Positions 43,425-52,585 of a stretch of DNA of 64,000 nucleotides are shown one piece after another. The notes beneath the pieces are model-generated. The model saw only the letters and a program-made list of their open reading frames with translations. It was not told where the DNA came from and made no database searches. The stretch is from Vibrio japonicus (GTDB taxonomy: Bacteria; Pseudomonadota; Gammaproteobacteria; Enterobacterales; Vibrionaceae), in contig NZ_CP102097.1 of assembly GCF_024582835.1 (NCBI RefSeq), forward strand, positions 1,116,001 through 1,180,000, read 5' to 3'. The translations under genes and the position numbers were made by a program. Every line of letters begins with the position of its first letter. The stretch's first letter is position 1.

Positions 43425-44762
43425 TTAACCAAACATCGACATGGTTTGGTTCATTTGAGTCATGAGGGAATTCATGTGTGTGAACTGCTTGAGATAGCGG
43501 TTGTAAGACATCTCATATTTGCGTTCTAACTTGGCTTGCTTGTCGTCTAAGCGATCAAGGCCTGCTTGCAAAGCGTCCTTGCGTGAACTAAACAAGCCGG
43601 AAGAAAATTTAAGGAATGGTTCAGCCATTGAATCGAGCGTGCTGAGGAGCGCACCTTCACCGTTAAACATGGCTTCCAGTGCTGCGCCATTGGTTTGTTG
43701 AGCCTCATCGAATTTCTCGCTATCAATGCTCATTTTACCTTCGCGACTGATAGTGATACCGACATCGCTAAGACGCATTCCATTGAATTCATTACGGACG
43801 ATGCTGGTCAATTGGCTTTCAATCGAACGCAGGGTGGGATCACTGGCCAGTACGCCACGTTTTTCGTCTTCACCGCCGATCTTAGTGTATGTGTCTAAAG
43901 TCGCGATCAGCGAGTTGTATGCCTCGACAAACTGATTGACTTGCTCTTTGGTTGCCTCAGCGTCGGCACCCACGTTTAAGCTAAGTGGTGCTTCACCTGC
44001 TGTTTGGGCTTTGGATACAGTAATGTCGACACCGTAAATGAAGCCTTGGAAGGTATTGCTGGAGTTGGTGAGCTGCAGACCACTGCCTTCTTCACCAAGC
44101 CATATCACTGCGTCTTTTGGTGCACTAATCTCATTTAAATTGGTAAATGCATCTTCAAACCACGCTTGACCAGTACCAGATGCGCTTACGCTGATGCGGT
44201 TGGCAACGCCAGTTTCTGAGCTGGAGAGCATGAAATGGGTTTGACCATTGGAACGTACTAGTGTCGCGTTGACGCCCGGATTAGCGCTGTCGTTATTGAT
44301 CGCGCTGACCAAGTCGGCCATAGTCGCGATACCATCGCCATCTGTATCAACCGTAGCGAGATCCAAAGACATTGTTTCACCGTTGATGGTGAGATCCAAT
44401 GTCCCAACGGTTGGGATTTCAGTCGTTGAATCTAAGTCTACTGGCATATCTGCGGAGACTTGATGTGCGGATGCGATTTGTTCGACAAAAATTTGGTAGC
44501 TGCCAGCCAGTGCAGTCGCATCAGCGTTGGCCGTAAAATAGCCATCCTGTGACACGGTCGCGCTGTTTTTGATGATGCTGCTGGTCGTGCTGTTCATTTC
44601 ATTCATGGCAGTACGGAACTCGCGTAATGCGCTTTCTACTTTGCTCAGTGCCGTCAGCTGTGACTGATAGCGATCAGCTTGCATTTGGTCGCGCTGCTGA
44701 AAAGGCTGAACATCGAATGTGGCCAGCTGGGTTGCCATGCTAATTGGATCTAACGAACTCAT
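43425..44762 (-). CDS. lafB: FliD, lateral filament cap LafB (445 aa)
   Basis: The filament cap that folds new flagellin at the tip. N-terminus SSLDPISMATQLATFDVQPFQQRDQMQADRYQSQLTALSKVESALREFRTAMNEM is the FliD_N domain. The middle has the IN-type motif (DLVSAINNDSANPGVNATLVRSNGQTHFMLSS), and the C-terminus KYEMSYNRYLKQFTHMNSLMTQMNQTMSMF is the FliD_C coil. First gene of a tight seven-gene run to lafU after it. It is 415 bases from lafA, behind the lafA terminator, so it needs its own promoter. Confidence 0.94.
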   Translation of the reverse strand: MSSLDPISMATQLATFDVQPFQQRDQMQADRYQSQLTALSKVESALREFRTAMNEMNSTTSSIIKNSATVSQDGYFTANADATALAGSYQIFVEQIASAHQVSADMPVDLDSTTEIPTVGTLDLTINGETMSLDLATVDTDGDGIATMADLVSAINNDSANPGVNATLVRSNGQTHFMLSSSETGVANRISVSASGTGQAWFEDAFTNLNEISAPKDAVIWLGEEGSGLQLTNSSNTFQGFIYGVDITVSKAQTAGEAPLSLNVGADAEATKEQVNQFVEAYNSLIATLDTYTKIGGEDEKRGVLASDPTLRSIESQLTSIVRNEFNGMRLSDVGITISREGKMSIDSEKFDEAQQTNGAALEAMFNGEGALLSTLDSMAEPFLKFSSGLFSSRKDALQAGLDRLDDKQAKLERKYEMSYNRYLKQFTHMNSLMTQMNQTMSMFG

Positions 44763-45177
44763 GAGGTCGTTCCCTCTGTTAAAGTGTGTTATGCATCATC
44801 AAGTCGAATATGTTTTCACTATCGCAAGATGTGTGCCCAAAATGAAAAGTCACCAATATCAATAAGTTAGATTGACTTTTCATGGCGAGGAGGAAGTGGA
44901 AGTTCCACCTTGGGAGTTTCCCCTTTTCCTCTATGAGAAACCTGTATTTCTCAAATAAATAGGGCGACCAGATCGGCAAAAAAATTAAGTCGGCGTGGAG
45001 GAGTCCATCTATTGTTGTGACTGACATTGTTCGAACGCATCGTTAAAAGTGGAGCGCGATAATTGCGTTTTTGATTATGGAAGTAGGGGGGAGTATTTCT
45101 CTACGAGCAAAAAAAAACCTCCCGAGGGAGGCTTTTACAAGGATGAATAGAAATGTAGTGCTTACTTCGCGAAAAGA
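44763..45177. promoter_or_regulatory. lafA-lafB intergenic region
   Basis: 415 bases without a gene; it holds the lafA terminator at 45109-45135 and must hold the lafB promoter. On the minus strand GCCGATCT (complement at 44970-44977) matches the -10 part of sigma-28 promoters in six of eight bases, but no TAAA lies at the right distance, so this is only a weak candidate. The frames across the region lack ribosome sites and conserved motifs. Confidence 0.35.
45109..45135 (-). terminator. Strong Rho-independent terminator of lafA
   Basis: On the minus strand CCTCC and GGAGG pair across a 4-base loop and are followed by nine T. It lies about 43 bases after the lafA stop. Flagellin is made in large amounts, so a strong stop before lafB is expected. 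Confidence 0.9.
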
Positions 45178-46044
45178 TTAGCGAAGCAGTGACATTGCCA
45201 TGCCAGGAAGTTGGTTTGTTTGAGACAGAACCGTAGTGCCTGCTTGCATCAACATTTGGTTCTTCGTCATGTTTGAAGACTCTACTGCGAAGTCTGCATC
45301 AGTGATACGGCCTTTCGCTGCCGATGTGTTCTCAACCATGTTGCCTAAGTTAGCGATAGTGTGCTCTAGACGGTTGATGTTTGCACCGAAGTTTGAACGT
45401 ACTGTACCGATATCAGCCAAAAGACCTGCATCACCATTCGCACCTTTCAGTGTTGTAAGTGCCGTTTGTGCACCTGCTTCAGTAGAGATGTCGCCAAGTG
45501 CGAAAGCACCCGCTGCGCCGATTGCTGTATTTAGCGTGGTGATATCGCCAGAAACATCGATTTCTAGCAGGTCACCTTCGTTAGTGCCGATTTGGATGTT
45601 TACCGGACCTGCTGCGAAACCTGTAGTATTAAACAGTTTCTGACCACCGAAGTTAGTAGAAGACATGATGTTAACCAGTTCTTCATTAAGTTGCTGGTAT
45701 TCTGCGTTCATTGCCGTTTTATCTGCTGCAGATGCAGTACCGTTTGACGCCTGAGTTGCTAGGTCGTTCATGCGGTATACGATGTTTGTCATTTCATCCA
45801 TCGCACCTTCAGCAGTTTGCATCATAGAGATACCGTCTTGTGCGTTACGCATTGCAACGCTCATGCCGCGAGTTTGAGACTCTAGACGAGTTGAAATTTG
45901 TAGACCAGCAGCATCATCAGCAGCTGAGTTGATGCGGTAACCCGTGCTCAAACGCTCCATTGCTGTGTTTAGTAGGTTACTAGTGTTGTTAAGAGTGTTC
46001 TGAGTAACAAGTGAAGCGTAGTTAGTATGCATTGATAAAGCCAT
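45178..46044 (-). CDS. lafA: LafA, lateral flagellin (288 aa)
   Basis: The filament subunit. N-terminal D0/D1: [99 protein letters not shown]-terminal D1/D0: [74 protein letters not shown]. The variable middle (about residues 150-200) is short, as in lateral flagellins; polar Vibrio flagellins are longer (about 375-385). A single copy is present. AAGGAG precedes ATG 46044; the class III promoter candidate is at 46107-46133. Confidence 0.96.
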   Translation of the reverse strand: MALSMHTNYASLVTQNTLNNTSNLLNTAMERLSTGYRINSAADDAAGLQISTRLESQTRGMSVAMRNAQDGISMMQTAEGAMDEMTNIVYRMNDLATQASNGTASAADKTAMNAEYQQLNEELVNIMSSTNFGGQKLFNTTGFAAGPVNIQIGTNEGDLLEIDVSGDITTLNTAIGAAGAFALGDISTEAGAQTALTTLKGANGDAGLLADIGTVRSNFGANINRLEHTIANLGNMVENTSAAKGRITDADFAVESSNMTKNQMLMQAGTTVLSQTNQLPGMAMSLLR

Positions 46045-46106
46045 CGTAGTCTCCTTGGTTTCTAACTGTCTATCAGGCCTTGGGATATTCCCTAGTCACT
46101 AATAAG

Positions 46107-46133
46107 AGGCGGACGGTTGTTGGAGATAATTAA
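46107..46133 (-). promoter_or_regulatory. Candidate LafS (sigma-28) promoter of lafA
   Basis: On the minus strand TTAAT-N16-CCGCCT, 63 bases before the lafA ATG. The element and its spacing are identical to the candidate before flgM at 26967-26993. A perfect GCCGATAA is not present upstream of lafA, so this is the best sigma-28-like match in the leader. Confidence 0.5.
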
Positions 46134-46247
46134 TCTAAAAAATAGAAAAAATGGCATTTGGGGTAATTTTGATGTTTTTTAGTGATGCCCATTCCAGAAA
46201 GTGCCCATTTTGATGAGGGAAAATAAGAGTAAGCACACCGCAGCATC

Positions 46248-46294
46248 AAAAAACGGGTTCTTCTCACCATAGTATTTTAGGGATAAGGAACCCG
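46248..46294 (-). terminator. Terminator of the fliM-flhA operon
   Basis: On the minus strand CGGGTTC pairs with GAACCCG. Partial pairing inside the 33-base interior extends the stem, and six T follow. It starts 36 bases after the EAL-like gene and separates that operon from the lafA promoter. Confidence 0.75.
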
Positions 46295-46330
46295 CTGATT
46301 GGTACATGTACTAACGCAGTCTTGGAAGAC

Positions 46331-47140
46331 TTAATCGAAACTTTCAGTCTCCTCGAATAATTTGAAGGATAGTGAGGTTGGAATATCACTGAAATAGCCA
46401 AAATAAAAGCTCGCGCCAAGCAACATATAGCGATTGAGCTCATTTTGACTGGCCACACGCCCCGCTACCCAAGGGAAACGATGGCGACGCAAAAAGCGTG
46501 CAATTGGAAGAAAAGCTTGTTTGTCTTGTTTACTTTCTAGCGTGACTGCCAACTTGATCATGTCAGGCGAAAATTGAGCGATATGCTCATAGTGTTTTTG
46601 TTTGGAGGTGATTTCAAACCACAGCCCGTAGGCGTTGTCTTGCAGCAATGTTACCAGTGGCGTGATCCGTTGCTTATCGCATAACGCCTCATCGCCCTGT
46701 AAAGATGGGATTACGTGCATAAACGCGTGTGCGTGGTGAGTAATGATTTGTTGTAAAAAATGCTCCCCTGCTGGCCACAACAAGGTATTTAGGTCGATAG
46801 GCACAACGACGTTGCTGATGAAATTGGGGTGAAATGTTTCTAATTGAAAGTGAGTCTGACGCAGAGCTAAGTAAAGACTATAGAGATCCAAGCACATTCT
46901 CATATGCTTGGAGAGTTCAAACTGATATACGCTCTGTTCGCAACGAGCACCGAAACGAAGTGTCAGGTGTTGGAACTTTACGTCACTGGTTCTGGCATCG
47001 CGGATCGCCTGGCATACATGGCGAATGTCATTTTGGCAAAATGCGTCAAAAATCAGTTGATCATCATCTGTAACGACGTGTTGCTCAATCAGATCGCGCA
47101 AATACTGGAACATAGCTTGCGTTGTAATGAGATTAGCCAA
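46331..47140 (-). CDS. Degenerate EAL-domain protein after flhA, likely non-catalytic (269 aa)
   Basis: The fold pattern of an EAL (c-di-GMP phosphodiesterase) domain is visible, with the active-site residues replaced. FSPDMIKLAV stands for the usual LPVDYIKID strand, and RHRFPWVAGRVASQNELNRYMLLGASFYFGYFSDIP for the IVAEGVET...LGCDYGQGY segment, where Arg replaces the catalytic Glu. DDFGTG is replaced by EITS, and the EAL motif by HLTLRF. Such proteins (as YdiV of enteric bacteria) act by binding partners. Start is TTG 47140 with GTAGGA upstream, overlapping the flhA stop by 8 bases. A regulator of lateral flagella is inferred. Confidence 0.65.
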   Translation of the reverse strand: MANLITTQAMFQYLRDLIEQHVVTDDDQLIFDAFCQNDIRHVCQAIRDARTSDVKFQHLTLRFGARCEQSVYQFELSKHMRMCLDLYSLYLALRQTHFQLETFHPNFISNVVVPIDLNTLLWPAGEHFLQQIITHHAHAFMHVIPSLQGDEALCDKQRITPLVTLLQDNAYGLWFEITSKQKHYEHIAQFSPDMIKLAVTLESKQDKQAFLPIARFLRRHRFPWVAGRVASQNELNRYMLLGASFYFGYFSDIPTSLSFKLFEETESFD

Positions 47141-49223
47141 GGTTTCCTACCACGTTGATTTGTTTATTTTCTGGAATTTCATTGTATGACAAAACCGCCA
47201 ACCCTTGGGTGAAGGTTCGAGCATAACGAGCGATCAACGGCCTTAACTGAGGCATCACTAACAGAATGGGTGCCAATCCTTGCTGTTTCAGCTGCTGTCT
47301 AATCAAGGGTAAGTTTTGCTGGAACTGGCTCAAAATATTGGGCTCAATCGGAAAACTGTCGAGCATAACGGGTCCGCTGCTCTGAGCCTGTTGCAGTGAA
47401 GACAGAAGCATTTGTTCCAATTCGTTTGACAGCGCGTAGACGTTGAGCTCATTTTTCTGGCCAGCAATCAGGTTGACCAAAGTACGACGTAACGTACAAC
47501 GAACGTCAGCTGCGAGCAGAATCGGATCCTTGGTGTTTTCTGACGATTCCAGCATGGTATTGGCTATGGAGCGAATGTCTTTTAACGGCACTTGATCAAG
47601 CAGAAGTTGTCGGTACACCTTAAGTTGCTGTGAAGGGTTAAGGGCGGCACTTAGCGCCTCTGCCAATTTCGGTGCCTGTTGAGTTAATCTCTGATTCATG
47701 GCCTCCACATCGTCGTGGGTAAAAAGCTCTGCCAGGCTGGTTTTCATAATTTTGCTGATGTGCGTTGCGATAACGGTACCGTCATCAACCACTTGATATC
47801 CCATATTGAGAGCTTTGGCTTTATCTTGGTGTTCGATCCAAACTGCAGGTAGCTGATAGGCAGGATCGCTGCCCAGAATGCCATCCACTTCTCCGTAAGT
47901 TTCACCCACAGCAATGGCCATCAAGCGCTCCGGCTCGATAAACCCTTGCTCAATGACTTCGCCATTAAGTGAAATCGTATATTGATTGGGTTTGAGGCTA
48001 AGATTGTCCCTAATACGGACTTCCGGTAATAAGAAGCCCACTTGCTCTGATAAGTTTCTGCGCACACCGCGAATACGCTGGGTCAACGGAGCCCCTTGCT
48101 CCTTGTTGACCAGATGAACTAAACGGTAGCCAAGAGCCAGCGATAAAGTATGTACGTGAGGAATGTCGTCCCAGGTTAAAGGCGTATCTTCCTCTTGCAT
48201 CGCTTTAGAAATCGCTTCTACCTGTTCAATTTGACCATCCTGAACGGGTTGTTTAGCTTGTTTCCATCCTGCAAACGCTAACACCGCAGCGAAGCTAAAG
48301 AAGGCAAGGTGTGGCATGCCAGGCACAATACCGATGATCACCATGATACCTGAAACCGTGTACAAGGTTGCAGGGGTGGCCAGCAGCTGTTTGTGCATGG
48401 TTTGCGTCATATCGTTATCGCTGTCATTGATGCGAGTCACGATAATTGCCGCCGCAGTAGCCAGAAGCAGAGAAGGGATCTGCGCGACCAAACCATCACC
48501 GATAGTGAGTAGGGCATACGTCTTAAATGCGTCAGATGCCGCCAGACCGTGTTCAAACACACCAATGCTAATACCACCAATGATGTTGATGAACAGGATA
48601 AGAAGACCAGCAACCGCATCACCGCGGACAAATTTCGACGCACCATCCATGGAACCGTGAAAATCGGCTTCGTTTGCGACTTCTCGACGGCGAAGGCGCG
48701 CGGCTTCTTGGTCTATCAGGCCTGCGTTAAGATCTGCATCGATGGCCATCTGTTTACCGGGTAGGGCATCAAGAGTGAATCGCGCTGAAACCTCAGATAT
48801 ACGTTCGCCACCTTTGGTGATCACCACAAAGTTAATGATCATCAAGATCACGAACACCACCATACCGACAACATAGTTACCGCCAATCACCACTTCACCA
48901 AAGGCTTGGATGACTTTACCCGCCGCGTCACTACCGTTATGGCCTTCGAGCAATACGATACGTGTCGAAGCCACATTCAACGTCAAACGTAATAAGGTCG
49001 CGACCAGCAATATGGTTGGGAAAATGGAAAAGTCGAGCGGCCTTTTGGCTGTGGTACTTACCAGTAACACCAAAATGGCTAGAACGATATTGAAGGTAAA
49101 CAAAGCATCCAGTAGCAAGGGTGGCAAAGGCAAAATAACCATTGCCAGTACCATCAGCAAGACAATGGGAATACCGACATAGCTTTTGCTGGAGGATTGA
49201 AGTTGTTTTAGCCGGTTAAGCAT
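47133..49223 (-). CDS. flhA: FlhA, lateral flagellar export gate (696 aa)
   Basis: The large export-gate subunit. Eight helices fill residues about 15-305, containing TLLRLTLNVASTRIVLLEGH and the FHIPEP signature region VEVSARFTLDALPGKQMAIDADLNAGLIDQEAARLRRREV. The cytoplasmic domain (from about 330) has PEVRIRDNLSLKPNQYTISLNGEVIEQG and ALNPSQQLKVYRQLLLDQVPLKDIRSIANTML. Export uses the proton gradient through this protein. It follows flhB by 31 bases. Confidence 0.96.
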   Translation of the reverse strand: MLNRLKQLQSSSKSYVGIPIVLLMVLAMVILPLPPLLLDALFTFNIVLAILVLLVSTTAKRPLDFSIFPTILLVATLLRLTLNVASTRIVLLEGHNGSDAAGKVIQAFGEVVIGGNYVVGMVVFVILMIINFVVITKGGERISEVSARFTLDALPGKQMAIDADLNAGLIDQEAARLRRREVANEADFHGSMDGASKFVRGDAVAGLLILFINIIGGISIGVFEHGLAASDAFKTYALLTIGDGLVAQIPSLLLATAAAIIVTRINDSDNDMTQTMHKQLLATPATLYTVSGIMVIIGIVPGMPHLAFFSFAAVLAFAGWKQAKQPVQDGQIEQVEAISKAMQEEDTPLTWDDIPHVHTLSLALGYRLVHLVNKEQGAPLTQRIRGVRRNLSEQVGFLLPEVRIRDNLSLKPNQYTISLNGEVIEQGFIEPERLMAIAVGETYGEVDGILGSDPAYQLPAVWIEHQDKAKALNMGYQVVDDGTVIATHISKIMKTSLAELFTHDDVEAMNQRLTQQAPKLAEALSAALNPSQQLKVYRQLLLDQVPLKDIRSIANTMLESSENTKDPILLAADVRCTLRRTLVNLIAGQKNELNVYALSNELEQMLLSSLQQAQSSGPVMLDSFPIEPNILSQFQQNLPLIRQQLKQQGLAPILLVMPQLRPLIARYARTFTQGLAVLSYNEIPENKQINVVGNLG

Positions 49224-49254
49224 ACTTTCGTGTCCTTAAGTAAACGCGGATTGA

Positions 49255-50385
49255 TCAGTGCTGCAAGTGTTTTGGAATTGAAAAGTGAGGCAGCGGAAGT
49301 GGGCGCTCACCATTACCTCGACGGAAGGCTTTCAATTGCAGAACGTAAGTTAATATATGGGCCACTGCGATGTAGAGTTGGCTAGGAATCGCTTGCTCAA
49401 GAGCAGTGGTGTAGTAAATCGAACGCGTCAAAGGAGGTGAGTTGATGATCTCGACCTGATTTTCGCGTGCGATGCGTTGAATGTGCATAGCGGTTTCGTC
49501 TACACCTTTTGCCACGACAAAAGGCGCATCCGATAGTGATGTGTCGTACTTTAGCGCGACCGCGTAGTGTGTTGGGTTGGTGATCACGACATCGGCTGTT
49601 GGCACCATTTTGTCGATTTTTCGCCTTGCGAACTGTTGTTGGATCTGACGAATCCGTTGTTTGACTTCAGGGCGACCTTCATTGTTTTTAAACTCTTCTT
49701 TCTGTTCTTGTTTGGTCATACGAAGCTCTTTCATATGTTCCCATCGCTGGTAGGGAATATCGATTACACCAAATAGAAGCAGGGCAAATCCCATCAGTAG
49801 CAGACCTTCGAATAAAATCGTCATGATCATGGTTAACCCTTGGTTCAGGGGCAGTCTTTGCATGCCGATTAAGGGTTGAAGGTGGTTATCCAGATAGCCA
49901 TACAGCAACGCGAATATCATCGAAACTTTAAGCGTAGATTTAACCAGCTCGACCAGAGAGCGAGTAGAGAACATACGCTTGATGCCACTAATCGGGTTAA
50001 GTTTGCTTAACTTGGGTTGGATGTTCGCAGGACGAAACATCCAACCACCTAGCACCATGGTGCTGCTAACGGTAAAAATGACGATGACTATAAACAGCGG
50101 AAGCAGCAGTTCAATAATGATGGCGAGGCTTTGCCCAATGTGATCAATGAGCCGATTAGGGTCTGCCAAATCTTGTTTTGTGAGTTGCATGTTGAAGCGA
50201 AAAACGCCGCTAATGCTTTGCCAAAAGGTATCGAGCTGACTGTAGAAAAATAATGCGACAGCTAAAAAGATCACTGCCGTGGTGAACTCTTTGGCTCGTG
50301 GAATTTGCCCTTCGTTACGGGCTTTCTTAATTTTTTGTGCGGAAGCCTGTTCGGTTTTGTCTTGAGATGACGCTTGATCGCTCAT
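49255..50385 (-). CDS. flhB: FlhB, lateral export-specificity switch (376 aa)
   Basis: Four N-terminal helices and a cytoplasmic domain with the self-cleavage site ADVVITNPTHYAVALKYD, the NPTH motif intact. Self-cleavage between Asn and Pro switches export from hook to filament proteins in response to the FliK-like LafE. N-terminus SSQDKTEQASAQKIKKARNEGQIPRAKEF is the FlhB mark. Its start overlaps the fliR stop. Confidence 0.95.
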   Translation of the reverse strand: MSDQASSQDKTEQASAQKIKKARNEGQIPRAKEFTTAVIFLAVALFFYSQLDTFWQSISGVFRFNMQLTKQDLADPNRLIDHIGQSLAIIIELLLPLFIVIVIFTVSSTMVLGGWMFRPANIQPKLSKLNPISGIKRMFSTRSLVELVKSTLKVSMIFALLYGYLDNHLQPLIGMQRLPLNQGLTMIMTILFEGLLLMGFALLLFGVIDIPYQRWEHMKELRMTKQEQKEEFKNNEGRPEVKQRIRQIQQQFARRKIDKMVPTADVVITNPTHYAVALKYDTSLSDAPFVVAKGVDETAMHIQRIARENQVEIINSPPLTRSIYYTTALEQAIPSQLYIAVAHILTYVLQLKAFRRGNGERPLPLPHFSIPKHLQH

Positions 50386-51158
50386 ACGCCCCCCAACATA
50401 AAGTTATTGAGATATCTGAGTGTATCGTGCACTAATGCGGTGTAACGGCTAGGTACGCCGGATACGGAGATCAAAACACTGAATAAGCCCAGCAGCATGG
50501 TCATGGGGAAACCCAGCGCGTACACGTTTAAAGCCGGAGCCGCTCGGTTCATTACACCGAAACTGATGTTAGCCAATAGCATAGAGACGATTGCTGGAAG
50601 TGCCAACGCTAGGGACGAAGCGAACATCCAAGCAAAAAGATTCACGATGCCTTGCAGTGATAGCGCGCTAATACCTGACCCCACAGGCCAAACAACGAAG
50701 CTTTGGATCAAGATATCGAGAACCAGCAGGTGTCCTTCCAAAGCCAAAAACAGCAACGTAGAAAACAGTAGGAATATACGACCCAGTATCGCTACGGAAA
50801 GTCCGTTGACTGGGTCGTTCATCATCGCCATACCAAGCCCCATCTGTAGCGAAACGATTTGACCTAGCATGGTAAAAATATTGAACAGCAAATGGAGTAT
50901 CAAGCCAAACATGATGCCCCAAATCGCCTGCTCAAAAGCCAAAAACAGCGAGGTGAGGGAAAATAGATCGACCGCAGGCATAGAAGGCATCAAAGGCGCG
51001 GTGATCACCACAATGGAGAGTGCCAACAAGCTACGTACCCATACCGGGATCAGAGAATCGCCGAAAAACGGCATGGAAATAAATACGGCACCAATGCGAA
51101 AAAACGGCCACCATAGTTGACCGAGTATCGAAGAGAGATCTGCAAAGGTGATTGCCAT
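50382..51158 (-). CDS. fliR: FliR, lateral export gate protein (258 aa)
   Basis: A polytopic export-gate component: FFRIGAVFISMPFFGDSLIPVWVRSLLALSIVVITAPLMP at the N-terminus, FTMLGQIVSLQMGLGMAMMNDPVNG in the middle (the FliR signature), and ALNVYALGFPMTMLLGLFSVLISVS near the end. It overlaps fliQ by 1 base and flhB by 4, indicating coupled translation. Confidence 0.95.
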   Translation of the reverse strand: MAITFADLSSILGQLWWPFFRIGAVFISMPFFGDSLIPVWVRSLLALSIVVITAPLMPSMPAVDLFSLTSLFLAFEQAIWGIMFGLILHLLFNIFTMLGQIVSLQMGLGMAMMNDPVNGLSVAILGRIFLLFSTLLFLALEGHLLVLDILIQSFVVWPVGSGISALSLQGIVNLFAWMFASSLALALPAIVSMLLANISFGVMNRAAPALNVYALGFPMTMLLGLFSVLISVSGVPSRYTALVHDTLRYLNNFMLGGV

Positions 51159-51427
51159 CAGCCGATCATCCCAGGAATGTTGTTGAATAAGTAATCAAAC
51201 AATTCCATGATTTTTCGCAGCATCCAATGACCAGCAAAAATGACCATCAGTAACGTGGTAATTAGGCGAGGCAGAAAGCTCAGGGTCTGTTCGTTGATCT
51301 GTGTTGCGGCTTGAAAAATCGCAATTCCCAGCCCGACAACCAAACTGGGAACGACGATCACACCAACCATTAGGATCACCATCCAGACGGCATCTGAAAA
51401 GAGGGTAACAGTCATTTCAGGAGTCAT
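51158..51427 (-). CDS. fliQ: FliQ, lateral export gate protein (89 aa)
   Basis: Two-helix gate component with the conserved VVPSLVVGLGIAIFQAATQINEQTLSFLPRL. The length is that of the family. It starts 12 bases after fliP. Confidence 0.95.
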   Translation of the reverse strand: MTPEMTVTLFSDAVWMVILMVGVIVVPSLVVGLGIAIFQAATQINEQTLSFLPRLITTLLMVIFAGHWMLRKIMELFDYLFNNIPGMIG

Positions 51428-51439
51428 TGCTTTACCCTC

Positions 51440-52210
51440 TTAGCCGAAACTCGCCGACAAGGTGCCGACCGTCATTGCCCATCCGTCAACCAACACAAAC
51501 ACCACCAATTTGAAAGGCAGTGAAATGATCAGAGGGGACAGCATCATCATACCCATAGCCATTAATACACTGGCGACCACTAAGTCGATGATTAAAAATG
51601 GGATAAACAGCATGAAACCAATCTGGAAGGCGGTTTTAAGCTCACTGATCACAAACGCTGGCAGAACAACAGCAAAAGAAATGTCTTCAACGTTTTGGTC
51701 CAGTGGTTCATTGGCGATACGAAGCATTTGTTCAAGTGAACTTTGATGGGTTTGAGCCAACATAAAGTTCCGCACCGGTTGCTCTGCGATAGAAAACGCC
51801 TGCATTAAGGTAATTTCGCCCTTATCGTATGGTTGAAATGCGTTTTCGTAAATGTCACTCCAGACAGGGCGCATGATAAGCAGAGACAAAGCAAGGGCAA
51901 TGCCCACTAGCACGCGGTTTGGTGGGCTTTGTTGCAGACCAAGAGCCTGGCGCAAAATGGCGAGTACAACAATAATGCGGGTGAAGCTGGTGGCCATTAA
52001 TATAAAGGCAGGCAAAAAGCTCAGCGCTGTCATCAGCAGCAGGATTTGCAGTTTTACACTGTACTCCTGCTGAGAATCACCATCAGAAACAGAAAGTATG
52101 GTTAAGCCGTTATCAGCGGCAATGCTCGGAAAGGAGACTAGACCGACTATCAGCAGTAGAGCCGTTAGCCACGCTGATAGAGAGCGCTGGTTTATCATTG
52201 CTTTTACCAT
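51440..52210 (-). CDS. fliP: FliP, lateral export gate protein (256 aa)
   Basis: A gate component with a cleavable signal-like leader (LIVGLVSFPSIAAD). The FliP core is ALSFLPAFILMATSFTRIIVVLAILRQALGLQQSPPNRVLVGIALALSL and FVISELKTAFQIGFMLFIPFLIIDLVVASVLMAMGMMMLSPLIISLPFKLVVFVLVDGW. The start is uncertain among TTG 52216, ATG 52210 and ATG 52198; ATG 52210 is the first ATG and needs no non-standard codon. No fliO gene lies between fliN and fliP. Confidence 0.94.
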   Translation of the reverse strand: MVKAMINQRSLSAWLTALLLIVGLVSFPSIAADNGLTILSVSDGDSQQEYSVKLQILLLMTALSFLPAFILMATSFTRIIVVLAILRQALGLQQSPPNRVLVGIALALSLLIMRPVWSDIYENAFQPYDKGEITLMQAFSIAEQPVRNFMLAQTHQSSLEQMLRIANEPLDQNVEDISFAVVLPAFVISELKTAFQIGFMLFIPFLIIDLVVASVLMAMGMMMLSPLIISLPFKLVVFVLVDGWAMTVGTLSASFG

Positions 52211-52216
52211 CGACAA

Positions 52217-52585
52217 TTAATGGCCTACACCAGTAAGCGCTGAGTCAAGTACGTCTACTAGACGAAGACCATACTTTTCATTCACGACGACGACTTCTGC
52301 ATGGCCCATCAAAGAACCGTTAACTTTGACATCTAAAGGTTCGCCATTCAGCTTATCGAGCTCAATAACCGTTCCTTCACCGGCTTTCATCAAATCACCC
52401 AGAGCAATTTCTTTACTGGCCACTTCCAATGTTACGGTAACCGGAATGCTCTTGAAAAAGCTTAAGTCACGCTGCACTTCAGGCGCTGGTTGGAAAGGGG
52501 CTTCATACTTGAAATCCTCCAACTGAAAGTCGTCAAAGTTTAGGTCTTCGCTATCGAAAGTTGTGTTGTCTGTAGAGTCGCTCAT
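52217..52585 (-). CDS. fliN: FliN, lateral C-ring protein (122 aa)
   Basis: C-ring/switch protein. The C-terminal SpoA domain is VTVTLEVASKEIALGDLMKAGEGTVIELDKLNGEPLDVKVNGSLMGHAEVVVVNEKYGLRLVDVLD. The acidic N-terminus (DSEDLNFDDFQLEDFKYE) is typical of FliN. It overlaps fliM by 4 bases. Confidence 0.94.
   Translation of the reverse strand: MSDSTDNTTFDSEDLNFDDFQLEDFKYEAPFQPAPEVQRDLSFFKSIPVTVTLEVASKEIALGDLMKAGEGTVIELDKLNGEPLDVKVNGSLMGHAEVVVVNEKYGLRLVDVLDSALTGVGH

Noticed and set aside
44970..44977. GCCGATCT as a sigma-28 promoter of lafB
   Set aside because: There is no TAAA-like -35 at 15 bases, so half of the promoter is missing.
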